Assembly: GCA_965530755.1 (NCBI GenBank)
Contig: CBESNA010000003.1
Location: 62,001-126,000, forward strand
From: SZUA-35 sp965530755
GTDB lineage: Bacteria; Actinomycetota; Acidimicrobiia; Acidimicrobiales; SZUA-35
Length of the DNA stretch: 64,000 nucleotides
Direction: 5' to 3'
Shown piece by piece: positions 52,317-62,374 of this stretch (its first letter is position 1; every line of letters starts with the position of its first letter). The notes beneath the pieces were generated by a model. The model had not been told where the DNA came from. It did no database searches and was given only the letters and a program-made list of their open reading frames with translations. The position numbers and the translations under genes were made by a program.

Positions 52317-53636
52317 ATGGTCACAGAAATGAACGCCGAGCTCGGCGACGACCCAGCCGTCGTCCCGAACCCCGCTGCCACGGACGATCCGTGGATCGAA
52401 GCGCACGTCGGCGCGGCCTCCGCTGCTTCGGCCCTGCTGCTCGGCATGGGTCTCTTGATGGTCGGCAACGCCCTCGGGGGCTCCGTCATCGGTATCCGGG
52501 CCGAGCTCGAGGCCTTCAACACACTCGCCACCGGTGCGATCATGGCTGCGTACTTCGGCGGGTTCCTCATCGGATCCCGCCTGGCGATGCGGTTGCTGGC
52601 CCAGGTCGGCCACGTGCGTGTCTTCGCTGCGCTTGCATCGTTGGCATCGACGGTCGCCTTGGTGCAGGCGATTGCCGTGCATCCGCTCGTGTGGGGCCCA
52701 ACCCGTTTCATCACCGGAATGTGCATGGCCGGTCTGTATGTCGTCGCCGAATCCTGGCTCAACGACATCGCGAGGCCAGAGACACGGGGTCGGATCCTTG
52801 CGGCCTACATGGTCGTGTCGATGGGCGGCGTGGCGATCGGCCAAGCGCTGCTTGTCACCGCCAGCGCTCTCGACGTCACGCTCTTCATCGTCGCTTCGGT
52901 GCTCATCTCGATGGCGGTGATCCCGATTTCGCTGTCCACGTCGCATGCGCCCACAAAGGCGACGCCAGAACCCATGTCGCTTTCTGAAATGGTGCGCATC
53001 GTCCCGACGGGCATGATCAGCATGTTGTTCGTCGGAGTTTCGGCCGGCGTCCTCTTCGGCATGGGTCCCGTGTTCGCAACTCGAAGTGGCCTCACATCGA
53101 ATCAGACGGCGCTCTTCCTGTTCGCCCCGATTCTGGGTGCGGTGGTGTTCCAGTTCCCCCTCGGGATCATCTCCGACCGGGTCCCCCGTCGAGGTCTGCT
53201 GGCGGTCGTGGCGACGACGGCCGCAGTGATCGCGCTCGGTCTCACCCGACTGGACGTCACATCGACCACCGGAACTGCAGCGATGTTCCTGCTCGGCGGT
53301 GCGATGTTCCCTCTCTATTCGCTCGCGATTGCCTACACCAACGACTGGATACCGGACTCCCAGAGGGTGGCGGCCAGTTCGTCACTGGTGATGATCAACG
53401 GCACGGGCGCCATCCTCGGACCGCTGGCCGCCGCGGTTTTATTCTCGGTCAGCGACGACGCATTCTTCTATCTCATCGCCGCCGCACACGCTCTGATGGC
53501 CACGTACATCGGCTGGCGGATCATGGTCAAGGACGCCCTTCCGATGGATCGGCAAGAGGCGTGGGTGCCGCTGTCGTCACGCGCCACCGCAGCCATCTCC
53601 GTCCTGGCTCGCCCCGTCCGCAAACGGGATCGCTGA
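52317..53636 (+). CDS. MFS transporter (YcaD/YfkF-like)
   Basis: This 439-residue protein should have 12 membrane helices. GAIMAAYFGGFLIGSRLAMR and the loop VAESWLNDIARPETRGRILA are typical of the YcaD-like MFS group, and the second half has GPVFATRSGLTSNQTALFLF and FPLGIISDRVPRRGLLAVVA, the second motif-A loop. The substrate is unknown; relatives are annotated as general sugar or drug transporters. ATG 52317 is used because the acidic N-terminal tail begins there; the frame is open far upstream but antisense to the peptidase gene. It converges with the fetB-like gene, stop to stop in 3 bases. Confidence 0.86.
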   Translation: MVTEMNAELGDDPAVVPNPAATDDPWIEAHVGAASAASALLLGMGLLMVGNALGGSVIGIRAELEAFNTLATGAIMAAYFGGFLIGSRLAMRLLAQVGHVRVFAALASLASTVALVQAIAVHPLVWGPTRFITGMCMAGLYVVAESWLNDIARPETRGRILAAYMVVSMGGVAIGQALLVTASALDVTLFIVASVLISMAVIPISLSTSHAPTKATPEPMSLSEMVRIVPTGMISMLFVGVSAGVLFGMGPVFATRSGLTSNQTALFLFAPILGAVVFQFPLGIISDRVPRRGLLAVVATTAAVIALGLTRLDVTSTTGTAAMFLLGGAMFPLYSLAIAYTNDWIPDSQRVAASSSLVMINGTGAILGPLAAAVLFSVSDDAFFYLIAAAHALMATYIGWRIMVKDALPMDRQEAWVPLSSRATAAISVLARPVRKRDR

Positions 53637-53639
53637 CGG

Positions 53640-54419
53640 TCAAGCGGGCACGTCGAACCGTCGGAGCTGGTCGGACCCGGTGAACAGGCGTCTGGAGATC
53701 CCCAGGCTCATCACCGCCGTGGTCGTCGCCACGCTGCCGAGGACGAGGTACATCACCGACAGCTGCACACGGACAGCATCGACCGGTTCGACACCGGCGA
53801 GAATGAGGCCAACCATCGCCCCAGGTAGGGCGATGATGCCGACGGCCTTCGTCGACTCGATCTGGGGCACCAACGCAGTTCGCAACGCTTGCCGCAAGTG
53901 CGGCTGGAAGGCTGCCGAGGCGCTGAGTCCGAGTGCGAGGCGACCCTCGATGTCGATCCGCTGTTTCGATGCTGCGGTGAAGAGCTGCCTGGAGACCAGC
54001 ACGGTCGCCGACAACGAATTGCCGACCACGATGCCGGCGAGCGGCACGATCGTTCGTCCCTCGATGTCGTAGACACCGAACCCGAAGAGCACACCGAGAG
54101 TGACCACTGCGCTTGCGGCATAGGCGACCAGCGACAACGGCAGAACGTCCGGCACCTCCGATGCCCGCTGCTGGGTGGTGTAGGCAGCGAACCCGAGCAT
54201 GAACGCCAACCAAACGAACGAGAGCACGAGAGGGTCGCCCGGGTCGACGATGAGCTGCAAGGCGTACCCGACGATGATGAGCTGCACGAGGGCTCGAATC
54301 GAGGCGAACAGCACGCTGCGTTCGAGGCCCAGCTGACGCCACAGTGAGATCCCAATGGCGACGGCGATGAGAATGGACGACGCCGCCATGCCGAGCAACC
54401 CGATGTCGGTGCGTGCCAT
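53640..54419 (-). CDS. fetB: FetB/UPF0014-type ABC transporter permease
   Basis: This 259-residue membrane protein has about seven helices and matches the UPF0014/FetB family: SIRALVQLIIVGYALQLIVD, NSLSATVLVSRQLFTAASKQ, ALVPQIESTKAVGIIALPGA and MVGLILAGVEPVDAV. FetB with FetA exports iron in E. coli and helps against oxidative stress; related pairs may move other metals. ATG 54419 shares one base with the stop of the ATPase gene (TGATG), so the two are coupled. Transport of iron is an inference from family membership. Confidence 0.87.
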   Translation of the reverse strand: MARTDIGLLGMAASSILIAVAIGISLWRQLGLERSVLFASIRALVQLIIVGYALQLIVDPGDPLVLSFVWLAFMLGFAAYTTQQRASEVPDVLPLSLVAYAASAVVTLGVLFGFGVYDIEGRTIVPLAGIVVGNSLSATVLVSRQLFTAASKQRIDIEGRLALGLSASAAFQPHLRQALRTALVPQIESTKAVGIIALPGAMVGLILAGVEPVDAVRVQLSVMYLVLGSVATTTAVMSLGISRRLFTGSDQLRRFDVPA

Positions 54420-55123
54420 CAGCCCTCTCCGATCAGCCGACGGACCCGCGTGTCGTCGTGGTCTGACAACTCGCCGATGTGGCCGAACGCCACCATCTGC
54501 CCGCCGTCGAGCACCATCACGTGGTCGGCGAGCCGCCTGAGTTGGTCGGTGTCGTGGGTGACCCACACGATGGGCACACCACCGTCGGCGATCTCGCGTC
54601 CGAGTTCCTCGATGGTGCGTCTCGCGTCACCGTCGAGTGCCGCCGTTGGTTCGTCGGCCAGCAGAAACGACGGACCTGTCAGCAAGGCCCGAGCCACACA
54701 CATGCGCTGCGCCTCACCACCGCTGAGGTCGGAGGCCTGTCTGGCCAGCAACTCGGCCGACAGACCGACGTGTTCGAGCACGTGCCCCGCCCGCTCGGCC
54801 GTCACGTTGGGGTCGGCCACACGCAGATTGTCGAGGACATCGCCGTCGAAGATCGGCGGCGTCTGGAAGACCATCCCGACCCGTCGGCGCAGATCGCTCG
54901 GCTCGAAGGACGACAGCGGCTCACCGTCCAAAGCGATCGTGCCGCTGATCGGATCATCGAGTCGATTGAGCAGTCTCAGCAATGTCGACTTGCCCGATCC
55001 CGAAGGGCCGGCCAGTGCAGTGATCCCCTCGCCAGGGATGTCGACCGTGATGCCGTTCAGGATCGGATGCTCCGGCGGGCCGGCGACCACGTCGCGTAGT
55101 CGAAACGATGGCGAAGTGGTCAC
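54419..55123 (-). CDS. fetA: FetA-like ABC transporter ATPase
   Basis: This 234-residue ATPase powers the permease encoded next. It has the Walker A GPSGSGKSTLLRLLNRLDDP, Q-loop VGMVFQTPPIFDG, signature DLSGGEAQRMCVARALL, Walker B FLLADEPTAAL and the switch histidine in IVWVTHDTDQ. Length and sequence suit FetA/YbbL. GTG 55123 is chosen because the protein-like sequence starts there; upstream in-frame sequence overlaps the end of the MmpL gene region without family similarity. The mmpL gene ends 23 bases upstream on the same strand, so the three may be one transcript. Confidence 0.88.
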   Translation of the reverse strand: MTTSPSFRLRDVVAGPPEHPILNGITVDIPGEGITALAGPSGSGKSTLLRLLNRLDDPISGTIALDGEPLSSFEPSDLRRRVGMVFQTPPIFDGDVLDNLRVADPNVTAERAGHVLEHVGLSAELLARQASDLSGGEAQRMCVARALLTGPSFLLADEPTAALDGDARRTIEELGREIADGGVPIVWVTHDTDQLRRLADHVMVLDGGQMVAFGHIGELSDHDDTRVRRLIGEG

Positions 55124-55146
55124 CGCCGCACCGTAGGCCGAGAAGG

Positions 55147-57528
55147 TCAGACGGTGACGGTTTCGCCCGGAGTCTCGTCGATCTTCATCGCCGAGGGAGG
55201 CTCGTGGTGGCCACCCTCGACATTGAGATCTGGAAGGATCCGGTCGAGCCACGCCGGCAGCCACCAGTTGCGAGCTCCGAGCAGCTGCATGGTCGAAGGA
55301 ACCAGGAGCATGCGGACGATGGTGGCATCGATCAGCACGGCCATGGAGAGACCGAGACCGAACAGTTTGATGATGCGATCATCCTCGAACAGGAAGCTGC
55401 CGAACACCACGACCATGATCGCGGCAGCAGCGGTGATGACCCGCGCCGTCATAGCGAGGCCGTCGGCCACCGAGTTGACGGGGTCGCCGGTGCGCTCGTA
55501 TTCCTCTTTCACCCGGGAAAGCAGGAACACCTCATAGTCCATCGAGAGGCCGAAGACGATGGCGAACATCATCATCGGTATGAATGGCTCGATCGGCGCA
55601 CCCTCGATACCGAAGATCGACCCGAACCAACCCCACTGGAAGATCGCAACGACAACACCGTAGGCAGAACCGATCGAGAGCATGTTCAGCACCACCGCCT
55701 TCAGCGGCACCATGATCGATCGGAAGACCGCCATTAACAACAGGAACGACACGAGCAGCACCACGCCGAAGAACAGCAGGATGCGACCGCCGAGGAAGCC
55801 GGTGAAATCGATGTTCGCAGCGGTCGCCCCCGTGACATATGGAGTCAGTCCGCTGTCAGCCACGACGCCGGGAACAGTGTCGTCGCGAAGGGTCCGGACG
55901 AGCTCCTCAGTTGCCTCGTCCTGGGGCGAAGTCGTCGGCTGCAACTGGATGATCGCTGCGCTCGGGTTGTCCGGATCGTTCGGGATCGGAGGTGAGGCGA
56001 ACGCCACACCCTCGGTCTGATTCAGTTCCTCGGAAAGAGCGACAAGCACCTGGAGGTCTGCGGGCGAGTTCAGCTCGGTGACGACAGCAAGCGGGCCGTT
56101 GGCCCCAGGACCGAATCCTTCGGCCAGGAGGTCGTAAGCCTGACGGGTGGTGGTCTCCTCGCGGAAGTTGCCCTCGTCCGAGAACCCGAGGCGGAGGTCG
56201 AGCAACGGTGAGGCAAGCACCAGGAGGAACGCTGCGCCGCCGATGGCAAAGACCCATGGGCGGGACTGGATGATGCGGCTGAGTCGATACCAGATGGTCT
56301 CGCGGGTCGGCACTTCCCGACGGGCGGGTAGCGCCTTCTTGAGCGCTGTCGAGAGCGGAAGCGACCCGACCACCATGACCGCGATCGCCAATCCGACCAA
56401 TGGGAGCGAGGTCAGGAGCGGGTCGAGACCGAGCCCCAGCATGAGCAGAGCGAGCGAGATCAGGACCGAGGCGGCCATGCCCCGGTAGCGGGTGAGATTC
56501 ACTCGTTCACGAACGATGCCGAGCGCGGCCGGCAGCAGTGTGATCGACGATGCCATCACAATGGCGACCGTGGTTGCGGCCCCGATTCCCAGCCCGGTGA
56601 TGAACCCGAGGCCGATCAAGAGGAGGCCCAGCAGCGAGACCACGACAGTGGCGCCGGCGAAGACCACAGCGCGACCGGCGGTGTCGAGGGCGACCGCCGT
56701 CGCATCTTCTGGACCGAAGCCCTGGGCCAGCGCTTCGCGGTAGCGGGTGACGATGAACAGGGCGTAGTCGATGCCGACACCGAGACCGATCATGAGGCCG
56801 ATGGTCGTGGCGAAATCCGGGATGCCGACGACGTTCGAGAGGAGGGTGATCAGCATGGCCCCGATGGCCACGCCCAGTACGGCGACACCAATGGTGGTGC
56901 CCATAGCCACGACCGAACCCATGGCCACGATGAGCACCATGACAGCGAAGGCAAGGCCGAGCACTTCGGACTCGGGCGGTTCGAACGCGCCGAAAGCGGC
57001 GCCCCCGATCTCGACTCGCAGTCCGTCGACTTCCTCCAGTCGCTGCAACTCGATCAGCTCCCCGATCGCGGCACCCATCTCGGAGGCCTTGATCTGGTCT
57101 GTGCCGGTGGGCAGATTGATGGTGGCGTAGGCGATCTCACCGGAACGCTCACCCGCTCCGGCGATGTTCCGCAAACCTTCGGGATCGTATGGACTCACCA
57201 GCGACAGCTCATCGAACGTGGCACCCTCACCGCTGTCGGCACGAATGGCGTCGAACAGACCTGTCATTGCGGCCACCACGTCAGGGTCGTCGACTCCCTG
57301 CTCTGCCTCGAACACAATCGTGCCAGGAAGACCGCCGCCCGATCCACCGAAGGAGCCCTCGAGGATCTCGAAGCCCGACGCGGAGTCGGAGTCGGGGATC
57401 TCGAAACTTCCGTCGTAGGCGGGACCGATGGCTCGGACAAGGACGCCGATGACGAGGAACACCACTGCCCACGCGGCGATGACTTTTCTGGCGTTGTTGA
57501 AACACCAGCGTGCGAGTCGTTCGTACAT
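55147..57528 (-). CDS. MMPL/RND-family membrane exporter
   Basis: This 793-residue protein has the RND plan of MmpL proteins: one helix at the N-terminus (VIAAWAVVFLVIGVLVRAIG), a periplasmic loop, five clustered helices, a second helix with loop, and five more. Motifs include GLMIGLGVGIDYALFIVTRYREALAQ-type sequence in the first half (shortened: GLGVGIDYALFIVTRYREAL) and VFGLSMDYEVFLLSRVKEEY in the second, each with the Asp-Tyr pair of the proton relay. MmpL proteins move lipids or small molecules outward using the proton gradient; the cargo here is not known. The C-terminal tail of about 50 residues is cytoplasmic. ATG 57528 fits the family N-terminus. Confidence 0.92.
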   Translation of the reverse strand: MYERLARWCFNNARKVIAAWAVVFLVIGVLVRAIGPAYDGSFEIPDSDSASGFEILEGSFGGSGGGLPGTIVFEAEQGVDDPDVVAAMTGLFDAIRADSGEGATFDELSLVSPYDPEGLRNIAGAGERSGEIAYATINLPTGTDQIKASEMGAAIGELIELQRLEEVDGLRVEIGGAAFGAFEPPESEVLGLAFAVMVLIVAMGSVVAMGTTIGVAVLGVAIGAMLITLLSNVVGIPDFATTIGLMIGLGVGIDYALFIVTRYREALAQGFGPEDATAVALDTAGRAVVFAGATVVVSLLGLLLIGLGFITGLGIGAATTVAIVMASSITLLPAALGIVRERVNLTRYRGMAASVLISLALLMLGLGLDPLLTSLPLVGLAIAVMVVGSLPLSTALKKALPARREVPTRETIWYRLSRIIQSRPWVFAIGGAAFLLVLASPLLDLRLGFSDEGNFREETTTRQAYDLLAEGFGPGANGPLAVVTELNSPADLQVLVALSEELNQTEGVAFASPPIPNDPDNPSAAIIQLQPTTSPQDEATEELVRTLRDDTVPGVVADSGLTPYVTGATAANIDFTGFLGGRILLFFGVVLLVSFLLLMAVFRSIMVPLKAVVLNMLSIGSAYGVVVAIFQWGWFGSIFGIEGAPIEPFIPMMMFAIVFGLSMDYEVFLLSRVKEEYERTGDPVNSVADGLAMTARVITAAAAIMVVVFGSFLFEDDRIIKLFGLGLSMAVLIDATIVRMLLVPSTMQLLGARNWWLPAWLDRILPDLNVEGGHHEPPSAMKIDETPGETVTV

Positions 57529-57610
57529 GTCGGTACTCCGGGTCGGGCGGCGGGGCCAGTCGGGCTGGCAATACGCTACGAGACCGTACCTGGGCGATTC
57601 CGACGTCCGA

Positions 57611-59374
57611 TCAGACGTACTCGTCGCGGAGCTGGCGTTTGAGGAACTTCCCGTTGGCGTTCTGCGGGAGTGGTTCGGTACGGAACCAGATGTTGCCGGG
57701 GATCTTGTGTTTCGCCATCATCGGAGCGAGGAACTCCCGCAGCTCATCGGCTGTGAGGGACGCACCCGAGCGCAGCACGACGGCGGCGGCGACATCTTCG
57801 CCGAGACGCTCGTCCGGTATGCCGAAGACGGCTGCCTCCGCGATGGCCGGATGGGTGTAGATCACCGTTTCGACTTCGGAGCAGTAGACGTTCTCGCCGC
57901 CCCGCAGCACCATGTCCTTTGCTCGGTCGACGATGTGGACGAATCCGTCATCGTCGATGAAGGCAATGTCCCCGGTGTTGAACCAACCGTCCTGGATGGA
58001 CTCGGCCGTGGCCTCTGGCTGATTGATGTAGCCCTTGATCACGATGGGACCCTTCACCAGCAATTGGCCTCGCTCGCCCTGGGGCAGATCGTTGCCCACC
58101 TCGTCGATGACCTTGCCGTCCACGTTGGGAACCAGCGGACCACATGACTCCGGTTTCATCACATACATCACGCTGGAGTTGGCCGTGAGAATACCGTGGG
58201 TCTCCGTGAGGCCATAGCCGGTCGACGGAGCACCCTTCGGCAGGGCATCGTCGATCTTCTTTACGAGGTCGGGCTGCAGCGGTGCTCCGCCTCCGCCAAG
58301 GCCCTGCAATGACGAGGTGTCGCGCGTCTGCCAATCCGGATGCAGCAGCATCTCTCGACTCATCGTCGGGACGCCGGAGAAGTTGGTGACCTGCTCCCGC
58401 TCGATGAGTTCGAGCGCTCGGGCCGGGTCCCACTTGTAGGTGAGGATGAGCTTGGCCCCGACCATGGTGGCTGGATGGAGGAGGCAGTTGCACGCCGTGA
58501 CGTGGAACAGCGGCGTCGGCGCCATGTACGACGGAGGCAACGGCTCTTCGACAGCTTCGTCTGAAACCTCGCCCGCTGCCGCTTTGGCCTTGGCACCCGC
58601 CAATGCCGACACCATGCCCATGAACACGATGTTCAACAGGTTGTGCACCGAACCGCGGTGCGTCAGCTGCGCCCCCTTCGGGGTCCCGGTGGTACCGGAT
58701 GTGTAGAAGATCGTGATGTCGTCATCCGGGTCGATGTCGACCTCAGGCAGCGCGTCCGGGGCCGACGCCGGGTCGATCACGTCGCTCCAGTGCGCAGAAT
58801 CCGCTGGGAGATCGGTCTCGGTGCGGACGGCGATGATGGCGAGATCTGCGTTCGCACGAAGTGCGTCGAGATGGGGAATGACCCGTTCGAGACGCTCCCG
58901 ATCGCAGATGAGGACCTTCGGCCGCGAGTCGTCGAGAGCGAATTCCATCTCGGGTCCGGTCCACCAGGCGTTCATGCCCACGGCTGCCGCTCCGATCGAG
59001 GCGATCGCCCAGTAGCTGATCACCCACTCCGGATAGTTGCGCATCGCGATGGCCACTCGGTCGCCGCGTTCAACGCCATGGTCGGTCACGAGGTGATGAG
59101 CGAGGGCCCTTACCAGCGCGGCGGTCTCGGTGAACGTGTAGCGCTCGTCTTCGTAGACGATGTAGTCCTTGTCGCCGTGGAAGGTGGCCATCTCCCACAC
59201 TGCCCGCATGTCGGCCGGCCCCTGTTCGAAGACCCGCATCGGCACGCCCCGGACCTCGGTTTCGACCATGGCAAATCCACTGCCAGGGGCGATCAGTTCG
59301 TTCCATGCTTCTTTGAAGTGCTCGATCACCTGGACATGGTGGTACAGACCGATCAGACGTGCCAGTCGACACAC
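57611..59374 (-). CDS. AMP-dependent acyl-CoA synthetase
   Basis: This 587-residue adenylate-forming enzyme activates a carboxylic acid as its CoA thioester. Core motifs are IFYTSGTTGTPKGAQLTHRG (A3), GVPTMSREML, STGYGLTETHGI (A5), DGWFNTGDIAFID (A7), IVDRAKDMVLRGGENVYCSE (A8) and LPQNANGKFLKRQLRD with the catalytic lysine (A10). It resembles medium/long-chain or aromatic acyl-CoA ligases; the acid is unknown. It lies 12 bases downstream of a DUF971 gene and a DMGDH-type gene, so a substrate such as carnitine, gamma-butyrobetaine or another methylated acid is conceivable but speculative. Start is uncertain between GTG 59374 (AGGTGG just upstream) and GTG 59329. Confidence 0.9.
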   Translation of the reverse strand: MCRLARLIGLYHHVQVIEHFKEAWNELIAPGSGFAMVETEVRGVPMRVFEQGPADMRAVWEMATFHGDKDYIVYEDERYTFTETAALVRALAHHLVTDHGVERGDRVAIAMRNYPEWVISYWAIASIGAAAVGMNAWWTGPEMEFALDDSRPKVLICDRERLERVIPHLDALRANADLAIIAVRTETDLPADSAHWSDVIDPASAPDALPEVDIDPDDDITIFYTSGTTGTPKGAQLTHRGSVHNLLNIVFMGMVSALAGAKAKAAAGEVSDEAVEEPLPPSYMAPTPLFHVTACNCLLHPATMVGAKLILTYKWDPARALELIEREQVTNFSGVPTMSREMLLHPDWQTRDTSSLQGLGGGGAPLQPDLVKKIDDALPKGAPSTGYGLTETHGILTANSSVMYVMKPESCGPLVPNVDGKVIDEVGNDLPQGERGQLLVKGPIVIKGYINQPEATAESIQDGWFNTGDIAFIDDDGFVHIVDRAKDMVLRGGENVYCSEVETVIYTHPAIAEAAVFGIPDERLGEDVAAAVVLRSGASLTADELREFLAPMMAKHKIPGNIWFRTEPLPQNANGKFLKRQLRDEYV

Positions 59375-59386
59375 CCACCTGAGCGA

Positions 59387-59740
59387 TCAGTCAGCCTCGG
59401 CCCATCGACGGAACGTCTCGAATGGATAGATGCCAGTCGTATGACCGTCGTTCCAGAGGAACGACAAACCCCACGCTCCGTGCATCTCGGCGTCATCGAT
59501 GGCGAGCGGTACAGGACTTCCCGGCCGTGGCCAGACGTCCTCGCCCTGCTCACGAAACACGCGACAGGTGGCACACGGGCATCCGAGCCTCACCTCGACG
59601 AGGTTGAACTCGGCCACCAGACCATCAGTCCACTGGACCGTGACCGTCCCGGCCGGGCGGTCGACGGTCACCGAGACGTCGTTCGGATCGACCGGCGGTT
59701 GTACAGAAGGGTTGCTCACCAACTCATTCAAGCCGGTCAC
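59387..59740 (-). CDS. DUF971 / gamma-butyrobetaine hydroxylase N-terminal-like protein
   Basis: This 117-residue protein is a stand-alone DUF971 (GBBH-like N-terminal) domain. It has VTVQWTDGLVAEFNLVEVRL, GCPCATCRVFRE, and WGLSFLWNDGHTTGIYPFET, followed by FRRWAE. The cysteines in CPCATC resemble the zinc-binding set of this domain in gamma-butyrobetaine hydroxylase. Stand-alone copies are common and some act in iron-sulfur or MoCo-related contexts; none is clearly defined. Here the ATG overlaps the end of the DMGDH-type gene by 4 bases, and the acyl-CoA synthetase follows in 12 bases. A role in methylated-amine metabolism is suggested by position only. Confidence 0.82.
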   Translation of the reverse strand: MTGLNELVSNPSVQPPVDPNDVSVTVDRPAGTVTVQWTDGLVAEFNLVEVRLGCPCATCRVFREQGEDVWPRPGSPVPLAIDDAEMHGAWGLSFLWNDGHTTGIYPFETFRRWAEAD

Positions 59741-62325
59741 GCCCGCATCCGGGTTCCGGACGGATCGAACAGCGGCTCGGGCTGCGTCGTCGCTGACCGC
59801 CGCACGCCAAGGACCTCGATGTCAAAGGATCCATCGGCCTCGGCGAGGTCGGCCGGCACGTACGCCATCGCCACAGACACTCCAGAGCAGTGGGCGTACC
59901 CGCCACTCGTCACCCAGCCGACCACCTCTTCTTCCGCCGTGCCCTCTGGCGTGAACCACACCGGCTCGTCGCCGATCACGTCGGCTGCGTCCGGGCCGGT
60001 TCCGGCATCGAGCGTGAAGGTGACGAGCATCTTGTCCGGCCCCGCCGATGCCTTGGCGACCAGAGCGTCTCGACCGACGAAGTCGCCTTTGATCGCCGGG
60101 TCGAGCTTCACGAAACGATCGAAGCCTGCTTCGAACGGGCTGTACAACGGACGGTACTCCCGCGCCCAGGACCCGAACCCCTTCTCGAGCCGAAGCGAGT
60201 TGAGCGCCTGACTGGCGAACAGTCGGATCCCGAACTCTTCTCCGGCTTCCATGAGGGCATCGAACACGGTGCGTTGATAGCTCGCCGGCATCCAGAACTC
60301 GTAGCCGAGGTCGCCAGTGAAGCTGACCTTGCCGCACAACACGGGGGCGAGGCCGAGATCGATGGCCCGGAAGCGCATGAAGCCGAAGTTCTCGGCAGAA
60401 ACGTCGTGGTCAGTCACCTTTTCCAGCACTCGTCGCGCATCTGGACCTGCGATCGACAGTCCGCACATCTCGTAGCCGAGCGCCCGGAAGGTGACCGGGG
60501 CTCCCCCGCCGTTGAGATGTGCCCCCTGTTGCTGTTCGAACCAGCGCTCGTAGTAGCGCTCGGCGACACCCGAGCCGAACACCATGAAGGACTCGAGCTC
60601 CGCCGTGTTCGCCGTCGCTCCCCCTGTCACGCCGCCGCGGGCACCGAGAGCATCACCGGACGCCGCCGGCAGACACGCGACCGTGAGGTCACCGATGAGT
60701 CCTCCAGCTTTGTTCACCATGGGAGCCATCGCCATCCGGCCCGGTTTCGGCACAGTGTTGGTGATCAGCCGGTCGAGCAGTGCGCGAGCCCCGGGGCCGT
60801 CGAACGCGAACGTGGCGAACCCGGTGGTCTCCATGAGCCCGACCGACTCTCGAACGGCGAACGACTCCTCCCGAACCCGGTCCCACGAGTTCGATCGCTT
60901 GAACGTGATCTCCTCCATCGGCGGGGTGCCAGGTTCCTGGAACCACAGCGGAGTCTCCAGTCCGAACGACGTGCCCCAAACAGCGTTCGCAGCCACGAGC
61001 CGATCGTGGATCGGTGACGTCTGCAGCGGGCGAGCTGCCGGCAACACCTCGTTGGGGAACGTGATGCGGAAGCGGCGGCTGTAGTTCTCCCTGACCTTCT
61101 CGTTCGTGTACCCGAGCGTTGCGAAGTCGCCGTAGCGGGCGATGTCCATGCCCCAGATGTCGAAGCCGGGGTCGCCCTCGGTCATCCAGTTGGCCAACGC
61201 GAGACCAACACCGCCGCCCTGGCTCAACCCGGCCATGACGGCGCAGGCGCTCCAGTACCCCGGCAACCCGAGCACGGGACCGAGCAGTGGGTTGCCGTCC
61301 GGCGAGAAGGTGAACGGACCGTTGATCACCGTCTTGATGCCTGCTTCGGCGAACACGGGGAAGTGACGGAAACCGACGTCGAGCGATTCCGCTATCCGGT
61401 CGAGATCGGGGGCCAACAGCTTCTGACCGAAGTTCCACGGCGTGGTCTTGGTCGACCACGGCGTGCCGTTTCGTTCGTAGGTGCCGAGAAGGAGGCCGCC
61501 ACCTTCCTGGCGCATGTAGATCTCGCCCCCGAAGTCGATGCAATGCAGGACCTCGCCATGTTCGGCGTTGTATTCGGCAACTGCGGGGATGTCCTCGGTG
61601 AGGAGATACATGTGTTCCATTGCCAGAACCGGCGACTCGAGACCGACCATGCGCCCCACTTCGCGAGCCCACAACCCACCGGCATTCACGACGTGCTCGC
61701 AGTGGATCGTGCCGAGGTCTTCGCCTACCTCCCCGAGCTTGTCGCCTTCGGTCTTCATCAAGTGGACGTTCCAACCACCATCCGAAGCACGAGTGATGTC
61801 GCGTGCCCAGGTCTTGCGGTAGATCTCGGCCCCGGCCCGCCTGGCGGCGATGGCGTACGCATTGGTGACTCCGGACGGGTCGACGTGACCCTCGTGAGCG
61901 TCGTACATGGCGCCGACGAAATACTCCTCTTCGAGCAGCGGCATCAGGCGTTTGGCTTCGGCCACCGAGATCAGCTCGGTCTCCATGCCGAGATAGCGAC
62001 CTCGGGCATGCGACATACGGAGCCAGTCCATCCGCTCCTCGGTGTCGGCCAACATCACGCCACCCGTGATGTGGATGCCGCAGTTCTGGCCGGACACCTC
62101 CTCGATCTCCTTGTACAGCTCGATCGTGTATTGTTGGAGCTTGGCCACGTTGGGATCGCCGTTGAGCGTGTGCATCCCACCGGCCGAATGCCAGGTCGAC
62201 CCATGCGTCAGTTCGCTTCGTTCAACGAGGACGACGTCGGTCCATCCGGCTTTGGTGAGGTGGTAGAGCACCGACGCCCCGACCACGCCACCGCCGATCA
62301 CCACGACCTGCGCGCTGCTTTTCAT
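59737..62325 (-). CDS. DMGDH/sarcosine-dehydrogenase-type flavoprotein with GcvT domain (copy 2)
   Basis: This 862-residue enzyme has the FAD motif VVVIGGGVVGASVLYHLTKA near residue 7 and THGSTWHSAGGMHTLN near residue 40. His46 in that segment matches the histidine that carries covalent FAD in dimethylglycine and sarcosine dehydrogenases. The GcvT part has VGLMETTGFATFAFDGPGAR, VSFTGDLGYEFWMPA and LRLEKGFGSWAREYRPLYSP. It should oxidise an N-methylglycine-type substrate, passing the carbon to THF and electrons to ETF. ATG 62325 has AAGGA about 10 bases upstream. It lies 49 bases after the second MttB gene on the same strand, and the DUF971 gene overlaps its end. It is clearly homologous to copy 1 but diverged. 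Confidence 0.92.
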   Translation of the reverse strand: MKSSAQVVVIGGGVVGASVLYHLTKAGWTDVVLVERSELTHGSTWHSAGGMHTLNGDPNVAKLQQYTIELYKEIEEVSGQNCGIHITGGVMLADTEERMDWLRMSHARGRYLGMETELISVAEAKRLMPLLEEEYFVGAMYDAHEGHVDPSGVTNAYAIAARRAGAEIYRKTWARDITRASDGGWNVHLMKTEGDKLGEVGEDLGTIHCEHVVNAGGLWAREVGRMVGLESPVLAMEHMYLLTEDIPAVAEYNAEHGEVLHCIDFGGEIYMRQEGGGLLLGTYERNGTPWSTKTTPWNFGQKLLAPDLDRIAESLDVGFRHFPVFAEAGIKTVINGPFTFSPDGNPLLGPVLGLPGYWSACAVMAGLSQGGGVGLALANWMTEGDPGFDIWGMDIARYGDFATLGYTNEKVRENYSRRFRITFPNEVLPAARPLQTSPIHDRLVAANAVWGTSFGLETPLWFQEPGTPPMEEITFKRSNSWDRVREESFAVRESVGLMETTGFATFAFDGPGARALLDRLITNTVPKPGRMAMAPMVNKAGGLIGDLTVACLPAASGDALGARGGVTGGATANTAELESFMVFGSGVAERYYERWFEQQQGAHLNGGGAPVTFRALGYEMCGLSIAGPDARRVLEKVTDHDVSAENFGFMRFRAIDLGLAPVLCGKVSFTGDLGYEFWMPASYQRTVFDALMEAGEEFGIRLFASQALNSLRLEKGFGSWAREYRPLYSPFEAGFDRFVKLDPAIKGDFVGRDALVAKASAGPDKMLVTFTLDAGTGPDAADVIGDEPVWFTPEGTAEEEVVGWVTSGGYAHCSGVSVAMAYVPADLAEADGSFDIEVLGVRRSATTQPEPLFDPSGTRMRA

Positions 62326-62374
62326 CGACGGTCCATCCTTCTCGGTGTCGTCCGCTCGCACGGCTGGAAACGCA